Shown piece by piece: positions 29,401 through 38,261 of a stretch of 64,000 nucleotides of DNA. Each line of letters starts with the position of its first letter. Within the stretch, counting starts at the first letter, position 1. The DNA lies in NCBI GenBank assembly GCA_016795065.1, contig JAEUIU010000011.1, positions 1 through 64,000 of the forward strand, in the 5' to 3' direction. A program made the position numbers and the translations under genes. This DNA comes from Phycisphaerae bacterium (GTDB lineage: Bacteria; Planctomycetota; Phycisphaerae; Phycisphaerales; SM1A02). Under the pieces are notes generated by a model. It was not told the origin of the DNA. It was given only the letters and a program-made list of their open reading frames with translations, and ran no database searches.

Positions 29401-31194
29401 TCACGGCGCCGCAAGCTGCCGGGCCGCGCGCATCTCCTCGACGTAGAAGAGCAGATCGAAGTGGCCGTAGAGCTTCACCGGAGCGAATGGCTCGGGCATT
29501 TCCATCGATCCGATCGTCCCGCCGAAGGGCCGCGACTCGGTGAGCCATGCCGATGTCGGGTCATCAGCGCGGGCGGCTCGAAGGTCAACGATGAGGCGAG
29601 GCGTGAGCGAACGTTGAAGCGTTGACTCGAACGCGTCCTGGGGCGGGCTTGCCAGGGCGAACTCCTGGAGGCCGCGCCCATCAAGGGCCGTGGCGGTGTA
29701 GCTCCCGCGCAGTGAGCAGAGGGCGACGTTGACGTAGTCCTTTCCGAAGCGACGGCGAAGGTGCGAGCCCATGAACGGGACCTCGTCGCGGACGTGGAAA
29801 TTGTGGGCCCAGAGGGCGATCTTCGCGTTGGGGTGCCGTTCGCCGATCCAGGCGAGGTTCTCCGCCATGCACTGTTCGCGATGGGCGAAGCCACCGCCTT
29901 CGGCCAGTGCCATCCCTGCCCATTGCTCCACGACGCGGGCGTTGCGCAGCAACCACTCGTAGCCGTCCTTGCCCAAGGCCGGCTCGAGCGTCGGCTGCGT
30001 CGAGCGGATGCGCTCATGCAACACGCTTGCGGACGCGACGGCCTGGGAATGGATCTGATCCAACCCGGGGCTTGGGATCCGCTGGATGCGAAGGCTCTGG
30101 CGGCCGGAGTGGGCGACGGCAATGTCGTGACCGACGGCGTACGCGGGCGATGCGGGATCGCCATTCGGGCCGGCGATCCGGAGCTGCTCGAAGGAGTCGC
30201 CCTCGAAGTCCAGGTCGAAGCCATCGCCCTTCCACGGAACGCCATCGATCGTGATCGAGAGACCATCGAACCACGCGCTCCCCGTGCCAGGCATGAGGAC
30301 TCCGAAGGCGATGGCCTTCGCATCCAACGGCACGACGAGTTCGATCGATCGCTCCTGCCAATCGGTCGTGCCGAAGACGCCGCGGCCGCCCATGTTGTCA
30401 AAGGCCGGTGTCGGACCGTCGACCCGCCACCAGAGTCCCGCGAATCCGCGTTCAAGGCCCTCGGTGCGGATCGATCCGCTGAAGCGAATGGTCCGTCCGC
30501 GTGCCGCCTCGACCGGGAACGTAGCGGTGACGCAGCCGAAATCGCCCGCGGCCGGATCGCCCATCGGGTCGTAGCTGACTAGCCGCTCGACCATCGGCGC
30601 CCCCTCCGTCGCGAACCACTCGACATCGTGCGAAGCCAACGCATCACGAACGATGCCTAGGGACATCGCGCCCTTCTGCATGTCGACGCCAGCGAAGCGA
30701 AGTCGTTGAAAGCCCGGGGCGTCGCGGCAGTTGCGGTTGTAGGAACGCATCCACACCACGAGGTCGCGCACTTCTTCCGTGTTCCAGATCCAGAAGCCCA
30801 TACCTCGGATGAGCGATTCGACGTTGGGCGCGTCGGGCGCGCGATCGTCACCCTTGATGAACTCGTCGATCGCCGAAGCTTCGGGCACATTCGCCTCCAT
30901 GGCGAGCACCGTGAAGCCCTTCTCGCGAACCAGGAACTCGAAGAGCCGGTGTTTCGCCCGGAAGTGCTCGTGCGAACCGTGCGTCCCCTCGCCAAGGCCC
31001 ACGACGCGGGCATCACCGATCATGGGCTTGAACCGCGAGAGGTCGTCCAGCGGCGTCCCGGGCTGCAGCGTGGCGACCTCGACGGCGTAAGCCTTGTACC
31101 AGTGGGCCCGAGCCACATCCTCGGGCGAGGGCGGATCGTCGAAGCCGTGTGAGAGGATTGCCATGCAGGCGATGCAGATCGCGTTCACGTTCAC
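29401..31194 (-). CDS. Secreted erythromycin esterase-like protein with inserted beta-sandwich
   Basis: This 597-residue protein belongs to the erythromycin esterase family (PF05139). Near the N terminus it has GLGEGTHGSHEHFRAKHRLF, VLAMEANVPEASAIDEF and NRNCRDAP. The C-terminal half has REQCMAENLAWIGERHPNAK and ALWAHNFHV. Between them, residues ~210-365, is a domain not typical of the family: RTIRFSGSIRTEGLERGFAG, LWWRVDGPTPAFDNM, GTTDWQERSIELVVPLDAK, resembling a carbohydrate-binding jelly roll. A short N-terminal hydrophobic stretch suggests export. GTG at 31194 is supported by GAGGAGG five bases upstream. Antibiotic hydrolysis should not be assumed. Confidence 0.82.
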   Translation of the reverse strand: MNVNAICIACMAILSHGFDDPPSPEDVARAHWYKAYAVEVATLQPGTPLDDLSRFKPMIGDARVVGLGEGTHGSHEHFRAKHRLFEFLVREKGFTVLAMEANVPEASAIDEFIKGDDRAPDAPNVESLIRGMGFWIWNTEEVRDLVVWMRSYNRNCRDAPGFQRLRFAGVDMQKGAMSLGIVRDALASHDVEWFATEGAPMVERLVSYDPMGDPAAGDFGCVTATFPVEAARGRTIRFSGSIRTEGLERGFAGLWWRVDGPTPAFDNMGGRGVFGTTDWQERSIELVVPLDAKAIAFGVLMPGTGSAWFDGLSITIDGVPWKGDGFDLDFEGDSFEQLRIAGPNGDPASPAYAVGHDIAVAHSGRQSLRIQRIPSPGLDQIHSQAVASASVLHERIRSTQPTLEPALGKDGYEWLLRNARVVEQWAGMALAEGGGFAHREQCMAENLAWIGERHPNAKIALWAHNFHVRDEVPFMGSHLRRRFGKDYVNVALCSLRGSYTATALDGRGLQEFALASPPQDAFESTLQRSLTPRLIVDLRAARADDPTSAWLTESRPFGGTIGSMEMPEPFAPVKLYGHFDLLFYVEEMRAARQLAAP

Positions 31195-31225
31195 GGGTGC
31201 CTCCTCGTTGCAAGGTGCAGCCTAT

Positions 31226-31258
31226 GACAACGGCCGCGAGAATCTCGCGGCCGTTGTC
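31226..31258. terminator. Perfect 16-bp-arm palindrome between two leftward genes
   Basis: GACAACGGCCGCGAGA (31226-31241) is followed by one base and its exact reverse complement (31243-31258). It lies between the CHRD gene stop (31277) and the start of the esterase-like gene (31194). No T-run follows on either strand, so it may be a strong hairpin that stabilises or separates the two messages rather than a classical intrinsic terminator. Confidence 0.6.
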
Positions 31259-31276
31259 GGTAAGGAACGGATTGGC

Positions 31277-32578
31277 TCAGCCCCAAGCGCCGAGCAGCAG
31301 GGCAAGATCCGCCGCGTCAACGTAGCCGCTGTTGTTGAGGTCCGCAGGACCCGAGGTGCCCCACGCCCCAAGCAGGATCGCCAGATCGGCGGCGTTGACG
31401 TGGCCGTCGTTGTTGAGGTCACCGAGGAGGCCTTCCGGCGCCGGCAACTCCAGTTGCCCCCGGATCGCCCCGCCCGGGAAATCGGCGTTGTGGATGTTCA
31501 GGTAATAGCCGCGGACGTCGGCGAAGATCGCGTCGATCTTGGCTTCGGTCGTGGAGACCTGACCGATGAGCGTTCCCGGGCCGCCGGTCGTCGCCGCGCC
31601 GAATCCGACGAAGACGGGGCCGTTGGTCCCGAAGTCGCCGTCATGGATGTGGAAGTCGGTCGGTGCCGCGATGTCGGCGTAGGCGATGTTCCAGGAGATG
31701 AGGTTGAGGCGCGTGTCGAAGCTGACGGTTCCGGTCGCGGAACCGTCCGGGTCGCCGCGACCGACCTCTTGGCTGCCATCAAGGGCCGCGGCGAAGGTCG
31801 CCTTCACTTGACCGCGCATCACGCCACTTGGGAAGTCCGCGTTGTGGATGTTGAGGTAGTGGCCGGCCGGATCGGCGATGATCGCATCAAGCACGACGTC
31901 GGTTGTGAGAACCGTGTTGGTGAGCGTGCCGGCGCCACCAGTCGTGGCCACGCCAAGCCCGAGGAAGACGGGCCCGTTGTTGCCCAGCGTTCCGCTGTGA
32001 ATGTGAAACGCGGTGGGATCGGCGATGCCGGCGTAACTGATGTTCCAGCCCGCCGAATTGGTACCGGTGTCGAACCACACCTGACCGCCCGCCGTGCCTT
32101 CGAGGTCTCCGCCGCCGGTCTCTTGGGCACCTCGCAGAACGACCTTGAAGATCACCGGAAGCTGAGCGCGAATTGCCCCGCCGGGGAAGGCGGCGTTGTG
32201 GATGTTAACGTAGTGGTTCTGCGGATTCGTCAGGATCGCAGTCGCCTGCGTTGGCGTGATGGTCTTCGTGTTGACGAGCGTTCCAGCACCGCCCGACGTG
32301 ACGACGCCCATGTCGACGAAGACGCCGCCGTTCACCCCATCCTGTCCGGAGTGGATGTGCATGGCGGTGGGCGCCACGATGTTCGCGTACGCGAAGTTCC
32401 AGCTCAGGGTGTTGGTGGCGGGATCGAGGGTGACGGTCCCGGAGAAGGTCCCGTCGACATCACCGCCTCCGGGCTCTTGGGCGCCGGAGCCTGAGATCGG
32501 GAACACGGTGCCAGCCGCGAGAGCGGATGACGAGAGCGCGACAGCCATGACCAGCGATGCGAATGTGCGCAGCGACAT
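31277..32578 (-). CDS. Secreted triple CHRD-domain protein with dockerin-like tag
   Basis: This 433-residue protein has a signal peptide (MSLRTFASLVMAVALSSSAL), then three CHRD domains of ~120 residues. Each carries the pattern GxxE...WNxxYAxI..PTxxHIHxG, GGAGTL and YxNIHNAxFPGGAIRGQL. The C terminus holds two EF-hand-like repeats, DLNNDGHVNAADLAILLGAW and DLNNSGYVDAADLALLLGAW. CHRD domains are extracellular modules of uncertain binding function; the tag is common on exported planctomycete proteins and probably binds calcium. ATG at 32578 follows AGGAGG. The 219-bp upstream gap to the pgl stop probably holds its promoter. Confidence 0.87.
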   Translation of the reverse strand: MSLRTFASLVMAVALSSSALAAGTVFPISGSGAQEPGGGDVDGTFSGTVTLDPATNTLSWNFAYANIVAPTAMHIHSGQDGVNGGVFVDMGVVTSGGAGTLVNTKTITPTQATAILTNPQNHYVNIHNAAFPGGAIRAQLPVIFKVVLRGAQETGGGDLEGTAGGQVWFDTGTNSAGWNISYAGIADPTAFHIHSGTLGNNGPVFLGLGVATTGGAGTLTNTVLTTDVVLDAIIADPAGHYLNIHNADFPSGVMRGQVKATFAAALDGSQEVGRGDPDGSATGTVSFDTRLNLISWNIAYADIAAPTDFHIHDGDFGTNGPVFVGFGAATTGGPGTLIGQVSTTEAKIDAIFADVRGYYLNIHNADFPGGAIRGQLELPAPEGLLGDLNNDGHVNAADLAILLGAWGTSGPADLNNSGYVDAADLALLLGAWG

Positions 32579-32797
32579 GCTTCCTCCTGAGTTCGTGGAA
32601 CGAGGTGCCTTTTTCGGAACACGGCGTATGGCGGTCCGCCTCGATGGTGATGCGAGGGGGAACGCCACAATCATCGCGAGAACACCGTTCGCGCGGCCGT
32701 CTCTTCTGCCTCAACGAGCGATCCTACGGCCTCGGTTCAGGAAGGCGCTGAGGAAGAAGGCGAGATTTCAACTCTTCCGCGGAAACCGCTGCGCGGC

Positions 32798-33595
32798 TCA
32801 CCGGGAATCCGGCACGGCATCAAGATCGAGATACCACTTCAACTCACCCGCCAGAGGACGAATGCCACTCGCCGGGAGCGTGCGTGGACCTTCGCTTCCC
32901 TGCACAAGTCGCGCGATCGCGGGACGCTTGGCGCGCCCGCACACCATGAAGGCGAGGAAGCGAGCGGCGTTCAGGAGTGGGTAGGTCATCGACACGCGAT
33001 CGGGAGGCGTCACTTGCGGGCCCGTGCAACGCACGACGAGGCGATCGCGCTCGTCGATGGCTTCGTGGCCCGGGAAGAGGCTCGCCGTGTGTCCGTCATC
33101 GCCCATACCCAACAGGACGAAGTCGAGACGATCCTGTCCTCGCTCGCGCCATCCGAGATGCTCGCGCAGCTCCTTCTCGTAGCGATCCGCAGCGTCGGGC
33201 AGCATCGCCGGCATCGGATGCACCTGCTCGGCCGGAATGCCCGAGTGGTCGACGATGATGTCCCTGATCTGGCGAAAGTTGCACTTCTCGTGTTCGAACG
33301 GGACGCAGCGCTCGTCGACCATCCAGAGATGCGTTCGCGCCCATGGCAGCGGACGCAGGTTCGGGTCGTACATCAACCGTTCGTAGAGCGGAAACGGCGT
33401 CGATCCGCCAGAGAGGGCAAGATGAAAGTCTCCGAAGGCCCGCACGCAGTTCTGAGCGTGCACCATCAGGTCCGCCGCGATCGCATCGATGACCTGGTCC
33501 TTCGAGCGATGCACCGACACCGTGCCCGGAAGGGAGGGCGAGGGGAGATCCTGATCGTCGAGGTCGTAGGTCTCGGGGACCTGTTCGGAACTCAT
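32798..33595 (-). CDS. pgl: 6-phosphogluconolactonase
   Basis: A 265-residue DevB-type lactonase, second enzyme of the oxidative pentose phosphate pathway. Signature segments are FHLALSGGSTPFPLYERL, HLWMVDERCVPFEHEKCNFR and LGMGDDGHTASLFPG, all typical of the SugarP isomerase-like fold with active-site Asp/His. ATG at 33595 is preferred to upstream in-frame codons near 33622. It follows zwf with a 61-bp gap on the same strand, making a zwf-pgl operon that catalyses consecutive steps. Confidence 0.93.
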   Translation of the reverse strand: MSSEQVPETYDLDDQDLPSPSLPGTVSVHRSKDQVIDAIAADLMVHAQNCVRAFGDFHLALSGGSTPFPLYERLMYDPNLRPLPWARTHLWMVDERCVPFEHEKCNFRQIRDIIVDHSGIPAEQVHPMPAMLPDAADRYEKELREHLGWRERGQDRLDFVLLGMGDDGHTASLFPGHEAIDERDRLVVRCTGPQVTPPDRVSMTYPLLNAARFLAFMVCGRAKRPAIARLVQGSEGPRTLPASGIRPLAGELKWYLDLDAVPDSR

Positions 33596-33656
33596 GACGG
33601 CATGATTGCAGGTTCGCTCCACGGACGCGAGCGCCGCACGTTTCGGCGGGCGCCGA

Positions 33657-35180
33657 TTACGGGTTGTGCCAACTCCGACCCGGTCCCATCAGCGCGTCGG
33701 CCGAGGCCGGACCCCACGAGCCGACCGCGTAGTTCGCGGCGATTCCCTTGCGGATCGCCCTCGACCGGTCATCGAGGATCGGCATCACGGCGTTCCAGGC
33801 GCCTTCCACCTCGATACGGCTCTTGAAGAGCGTCTGGTCGCCGCGCATCGCGTCGACGATGAGCGGGCCGTACGCCTCGACCGGCTCGACCTTGAAGTGC
33901 TGGTCGTAATCGACGTCCATCTCGATCGAGTCGACGCGAAGGCCGCTGCCAGGCACCTTGCATTCGAAGCGCAGGGCGAACGCGCCGCGCGGGGCGATCT
34001 CGATGACCATTCGGTTTGGCGGACGATGCCACGCCTTCCCGTTCCCGTTGAGGTTGCGGAAGAGGTTCGCGGGGGGCGCCTTGAACTCGACAACGACCTC
34101 GGTGAGCTTCCGCTTCAGCTTTTTTCCGCTGCGAATGAAGAACGGCGTTCCGGCCCATCGCCAGTTGTCAAAGTGAACCTTGACCGCCGCGTATGTTTCG
34201 GTCGTGCTGCCCGGCGTGACGCCGTTGGTCTCGTGATACGCCGGCTCCTTCCCGTCGCTGGCGTACTGACCTAACGCGGCGTGCGTGGCGAGGTCGTCGA
34301 CCGTGGGAATGGCCATTGCCTCGATCACCTTCGTCTTTTCGGCGCGAATTGCCTCCGGCGAGAAGCTCGTCGGCGGCTCCATCGCGACGAAGGAAAGGAT
34401 TTGGAAGAGGTGCGACTGGATCATGTCGCGAATCGCACCAGTCTGGTCGTAGAAGGCAATGCGCTGGCCGACGCCCACGGTCTCGGCCGCGGTGATCTGC
34501 ACGTGATCGACGTACTGCCAGTTCCAGACCGGCTCGAAGATCGCGTTGGCGAAGCGGAAGACGAGCAGACTCTGGATCACTTCCTTGCCGAGGTAGTGGT
34601 CGATGCGATAGATCGACTCTTCCTCAAAGGCGCGGCCAAGGGCCCGGTTCAGGCTTGCGGCGCTCGCGGCGTCGTGGCCGAAGGGCTTCTCGACGATGAT
34701 GCGCTGCCACGAGCGGGTTTCGCGGTCGATCGAGCACCATCGCTTGCCTTCCGTGACCAGACCGCTGGCCTCGATCTCGCCGACGATCGGCTCGTAGAGG
34801 TTCTCGGCGACCGAGAGGAAGAAGAGCATGTTCCCGCAGGTGTTGTGCTTCTTCGAAAGCGAGTCAAGGTGGGCCCGCAGCGGCTGATAGCACTCGCTCT
34901 TGACCGCATCGCCGGCGAAGTAGTGGATGCGAGCCGCAAACGCTCGCCACGCGGATTCGTCGAAGCCCTTGGCATGCTGTTTCACCCAGGGAAGAAGCTC
35001 CTCGCGCCATTGCTCGTCGCTCTTGGCGCTGCGGCTCACCCCGAGAATCTGGGTGCGCTCATGCAGCGTTCCGGCCTTCGACATCTCGTACATCGCGGGG
35101 ATGAGCTTCCGCGAGGTCAGGTCCCCCGAAGCTCCGAAGATGACGAGGATGCAGGGTTCGGCTTGGATCGCTTGGGGCAT
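33657..35180 (-). CDS. zwf: Glucose-6-phosphate 1-dehydrogenase
   Basis: A 507-residue enzyme with N-terminal NADP-binding motif VIFGASGDLTSRKLIPAMYE, the substrate-binding signature YRIDHYLGKE containing the active-site His and Lys, KPFGHDAASA, and the conserved RWAGTPFFIRSGKKL. It oxidises glucose-6-phosphate in the cytoplasm and feeds pgl directly downstream. ATG at 35180 places the Rossmann motif at the usual distance from the N terminus. One Leu is a TTA codon in GTTAGG context. Confidence 0.96.
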   Translation of the reverse strand: MPQAIQAEPCILVIFGASGDLTSRKLIPAMYEMSKAGTLHERTQILGVSRSAKSDEQWREELLPWVKQHAKGFDESAWRAFAARIHYFAGDAVKSECYQPLRAHLDSLSKKHNTCGNMLFFLSVAENLYEPIVGEIEASGLVTEGKRWCSIDRETRSWQRIIVEKPFGHDAASAASLNRALGRAFEEESIYRIDHYLGKEVIQSLLVFRFANAIFEPVWNWQYVDHVQITAAETVGVGQRIAFYDQTGAIRDMIQSHLFQILSFVAMEPPTSFSPEAIRAEKTKVIEAMAIPTVDDLATHAALGQYASDGKEPAYHETNGVTPGSTTETYAAVKVHFDNWRWAGTPFFIRSGKKLKRKLTEVVVEFKAPPANLFRNLNGNGKAWHRPPNRMVIEIAPRGAFALRFECKVPGSGLRVDSIEMDVDYDQHFKVEPVEAYGPLIVDAMRGDQTLFKSRIEVEGAWNAVMPILDDRSRAIRKGIAANYAVGSWGPASADALMGPGRSWHNP

Positions 35181-35254
35181 GGATGCTGGCTCTTGATGCG
35201 GGTCGGTCGCACCGACGCCGACGATCCTGCCCTTGGTGGGTGGGTAGGCCGGCC

Positions 35255-36172
35255 TTAGGGGCGAGGGTGGTGCTTCTTCATCACGTCGCGCAGGCCGCTG
35301 CGGTCGACGTGGGTGTAGATCTGGGTGGTACCGATATCGGCATGTCCGAGCAGTTCCTGCACCACTCGTAGGTCAGCACCCCCCCGAACGAGGTGGGTCG
35401 CGAAGCTATGCCGGAGCGTGTGGGGGTGAACGTCCCGAAGTTGGGCGATGGTGGCGTACTTCTTGACGATCTGCCAAACCGCCACCCGTTCGAGCGGCCG
35501 GCCGCTGAAGGAGAGGAGAAGGCGATATTCGTCCCGGCCGTCCTTCCACCGGGTGAGGTGCGGCCGGCATTCGGCGAGGTACTGGCGCACCCACTCTTGG
35601 GCCGGTGTGCCGATCGGCACGACGCGCTGTTTCGAGCCCTTGCCGGTCACGGTCAGCATGCACAGGGTGTCGTGGTACTCGTTGAGTTTGAGGGCCCCGA
35701 CTTCGGACGCCCGAAGTCCGGCCGCCCACATGAGTTCGAGCATGGTCCGGTCGCGAAGCCAGAGGTCGCCATGCTCCGGCGACGGAGCCTGCACCAAGGC
35801 CTTCATCTGGGCGGGGGAGAGAACGCCCGGCAGCCGCTTCCATCGCGTCGGTCGCTCCAGAAGCCGCGATGGATCGGAGGGCACCCGCCGGTTGGCGTGC
35901 AGGTAGCGGAAGTAGACCCGGATCGTGGCGAGATGCCGCGCGATCGAGGTCGGTTCCATCCCATGTTCGCGATGGAGGCGCTGGAGATGCTCCGCGAGCC
36001 CCTGCATCGTGACGTCGTTGGGCGTGGTGACGCCGCGCGGGACAAGGTCGTGAGCGAGCTGTCGCAGGTCGCGGCCGTAGGCCTCAAGCGTCGCCGCCGC
36101 CAGCCCCGCCTCGACTCGGAGGTAGCCCAGGAACTCACGGAAGGTGGGCGCGAATCCGGAGAGGCTGTCCAT
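35255..36172 (-). CDS. xerD: Tyrosine recombinase XerD-like
   Basis: A 305-residue tyrosine recombinase, matching the ~300 residues of XerD. The N-terminal SAM-like domain ([20 protein letters not shown]) is followed by the catalytic domain. Catalytic residues are visible as Arg in [10 protein letters not shown], Lys in [14 protein letters not shown], His-x-x-Arg in [12 protein letters not shown], His/Trp-position His in [15 protein letters not shown] and Tyr in IYTHVD. A housekeeping role in resolving chromosome dimers is likely because there are no mobile-element neighbours. ATG at 36172 overlaps the upstream Cys-rich gene by 38 bases. Confidence 0.88.
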   Translation of the reverse strand: MDSLSGFAPTFREFLGYLRVEAGLAAATLEAYGRDLRQLAHDLVPRGVTTPNDVTMQGLAEHLQRLHREHGMEPTSIARHLATIRVYFRYLHANRRVPSDPSRLLERPTRWKRLPGVLSPAQMKALVQAPSPEHGDLWLRDRTMLELMWAAGLRASEVGALKLNEYHDTLCMLTVTGKGSKQRVVPIGTPAQEWVRQYLAECRPHLTRWKDGRDEYRLLLSFSGRPLERVAVWQIVKKYATIAQLRDVHPHTLRHSFATHLVRGGADLRVVQELLGHADIGTTQIYTHVDRSGLRDVMKKHHPRP

Positions 36173-36470
36173 CGTTGGTGAGGGAGACAGTGGCCCGGCG
36201 ACGTGCGCTGGGCGAGTCGGTGCGAGCGGGAGAAGCCGATTCGAGCGACCGTCCAGCCTGAGCTTCGCGTCGGAGAAGGTGGTAGGTCGAGCAGCGGCGA
36301 TAGGAGCCGCAACAGAGACCAAAGAAGTCGTCGAGGTGATCGACGCCAAATCGCTCGGAGCAGCGAGCGTCATCCAACGCAAGGAACGGGCACTCCGGAC
36401 AGTCGGAGCCACCGCCCCCGGACTCCTCAGTCGGGGGAGAGTGCGATTCGCGCGCGAAGCCTTTGTCCAT
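36135..36470 (-). CDS. Small Cys-rich protein upstream of xerD
   Basis: This 111-residue open frame contains [35 protein letters not shown] and STYHLL. The spacing (CPxC, RC, C-C, C) looks like a genuine conserved metal-binding or redox cluster, not chance, and the pattern C..C.F...D.RC..R then L..F..C.G.Y..C..Y is one I believe recurs in Planctomycetes. I cannot name a function. ATG at 36470 follows GGAAAGGG; a GTG at 36503 is possible. The last ~45 residues are low complexity and its end overlaps xerD, so the two are probably co-transcribed. Confidence 0.5.
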   Translation of the reverse strand: MDKGFARESHSPPTEESGGGGSDCPECPFLALDDARCSERFGVDHLDDFFGLCCGSYRRCSTYHLLRREAQAGRSLESASPARTDSPSARRRATVSLTNDGQPLRIRAHLP

Positions 36471-37425
36471 CCGCCCTTTCCCGTGGCTGTTCCTCGTCAC
36501 CACGAACGCTTATCCGAGCGATCGTTGATCGACCGAGGGAGGCAGCGCCGGACACAATTGAGGAAGGTGCGGAGTGGTTCCGCGGGGATCGGGCGGGGTG
36601 AAACGTGCAAGGCCGAGCGGCGTGGGCAATGGCTGAGCCAGCGCGAACGGTGCGCAGGCGGAGCGCATGCGCTGCGCCTCGAGGAGAGGTCCGGCGAGCA
36701 AGTTGGACTGGCACAATTGCTGGACGCGACGTCTGGTAACAAGTCCTCGCCGCACTTTGGACAGGCACAAACTCGATGTGGGACAGGCACACATGCTGGA
36801 TGTAGTCGGTCGGTACGGCCTTGGCGCTATCGCCATCGTGGTTGCGCGCCGCGTAACGCGACGTCATGTCCCATAAGCGAGACAACGCCAATTCCCGCAC
36901 TGGCGAGCCCTTCGATTCGCTCGCCGACTCGGGCATTCGAATTGCCTTGGACTCGACGGTCCGAGCACGGTCGTGGATGTAGACCCGCTTGGATGCCGCT
37001 TTCCCCAACCGCTCCATTGGCAAGGACTGCCAGATGCGGACGAGTCTCATGGATGAGCCACGCGGGCAGGATGCCCACCTCAACGGCCACTCGGCTTGGA
37101 TGCCGACGACGCCTTCACACTCGCCAGCCCCAGCGGGAGCCTCCCGGTCGAGCCACTGCTCGACCCCGAAGCTCGACGCGATGCGCCGCACGGACGCGGC
37201 GCCGAACGTCATCCCGGCGATCTCGTCCAGCCACGTCCCCGCGGCTGGGCCGCATTCTGCGTTGACGGCTCGTGCCCTCCGGTGGGATTCCGACGCGGCC
37301 GACGTCAGCTCGCCGCTCGAGGCCCTCGGCCGCCACCTCAACGACCTCGCCACCATCGCCGCCGCGATCCACCGATCGCGAGTGGCATCGGCCATGCGCA
37401 GCTCTGGCACGCACGGAGTCCGCTC
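36471..37425. other. 955-bp stretch without a confident gene; short GGACAGGCACA repeats
   Basis: Several frames are open here but none shows a recognisable domain or consistent codon bias over its length. Direct repeats are visible: GGACTGGCACA at 36705-36715, GGACAGGCACA at 36759-36769 and again at 36781-36791, two of them followed by a GCTGGA. The GTGCCTGTCC motif (reverse strand) recurs in many planctomycete and proteobacterial intergenic regions. From about 37100 base composition becomes gene-like on both strands, suggesting a gene remnant or a small gene leading into flgF. Confidence 0.4.
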
Positions 37426-37429
37426 GTGA
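37262..37429 (+). CDS. Possible 55-residue ORF coupled to flgF
   Basis: The frame ending at TGA 37427-37429 overlaps the flgF GTG start by 4 bases (GTGA), and its last ~45 codons have strongly GC-rich third positions. The translation (DVSSPLEALGRHLNDLATIA and onward) is helical. A TTG at 37262 would give 55 residues, but the frame is open further upstream, so the start is uncertain. It might be the end of a degraded flagellar gene. Evidence is only position and codon bias. Confidence 0.25.
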   Translation: MTARALRWDSDAADVSSPLEALGRHLNDLATIAAAIHRSRVASAMRSSGTHGVRS

Positions 37430-38229
37430 ACTACGGCACCTACCTCTCCACCGGCAGCGTCCTCGCGTCGATGCGTCGCATGGACGTCATCGCCAACAAC
37501 CTCGCCAACGCGAACACGGTCGGCTTCAAGCCAGACCTTGTCAGTGCCGCCGAGCGTCCCGCTGAACGGCTTGAGGGCCTGTCGCCGCTGAGCGATCCCC
37601 TTGCCCCGCCTCAGGAGATGCTCGAGCGTCTCGGCGGCGGCATCAAGTTCAACCCCGATCGCATCGACTTCCGGCAGGGCGCTTTCGAACAGACCGGCAA
37701 TGCAACCGATCTCGCCCTCCACGGCGAAGGCTTCTTCGTCTTGGCTCCCGCGAACGGCAAGAAGCCCGATCCGAAGGCCCCGACCGATCTGACCCGGGCC
37801 GGAAACCTGACCGTCGATGCCGACGGCACGCTTCGCACGATTGGCACGCGTCGTGCATTGCTGGGAGAGAACGGGGAGCCGATCAAGATCGACCCGAAGC
37901 GCCCCTTCGCCGTCGACAAGGCCGGCCGCATCTTCCAGGGCGACAGTGAGGTCGCTCGGTTCCGCATCGTGAAGGCCTTGACCCCTGCATCGCTTGAGAA
38001 GGTTGGAGCCAACACCTTCCGATCGCCGCCAGGCTCGAAGCTCGAGCGGGTGGACGAGAACTCGACCTCGGTGGAGCAGCGATCGCTTGAACAGAGCCTT
38101 GCCGATCCGGTCACCTCGATGGTCGAACTGATGCGGCAGTCGCGCATGCTCGAAGCCAACGTTCGCATGATCCAGTACCAGGACAACCTCACCGGCCAGG
38201 CCATCACCGGCATCACCAGAAACGTCTGA
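37426..38229 (+). CDS. flgF: Flagellar basal-body rod protein FlgF
   Basis: A 267-residue rod protein with the N-terminal signature ASMRRMDVIANNLANANTVG and the central FlgE/F/G motif HGEGFFVLAP, then DLTRAGNLTVDADGTL. The C-terminal helix SMVELMRQSRMLEANVRMIQ completes the family pattern. It forms part of the proximal rod in the periplasm. GTG at 37426 starts directly at NYGTYLSTGSV, the usual beginning. It is followed 32 bp later by flgG. The absence of a long FlgG-type region supports FlgF rather than a second FlgG. Confidence 0.88.
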   Translation: MNYGTYLSTGSVLASMRRMDVIANNLANANTVGFKPDLVSAAERPAERLEGLSPLSDPLAPPQEMLERLGGGIKFNPDRIDFRQGAFEQTGNATDLALHGEGFFVLAPANGKKPDPKAPTDLTRAGNLTVDADGTLRTIGTRRALLGENGEPIKIDPKRPFAVDKAGRIFQGDSEVARFRIVKALTPASLEKVGANTFRSPPGSKLERVDENSTSVEQRSLEQSLADPVTSMVELMRQSRMLEANVRMIQYQDNLTGQAITGITRNV

Positions 38230-38261
38230 CGCCCTAAGGACGCTGACGAAGGAAGCAACGC

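Noticed and set aside
36427..37722. Leftward 431-codon frame across the gap and flgF
   Set aside because: It runs antisense through flgF and has no domain or codon bias over the gap; parts look protein-like but not enough for a call.
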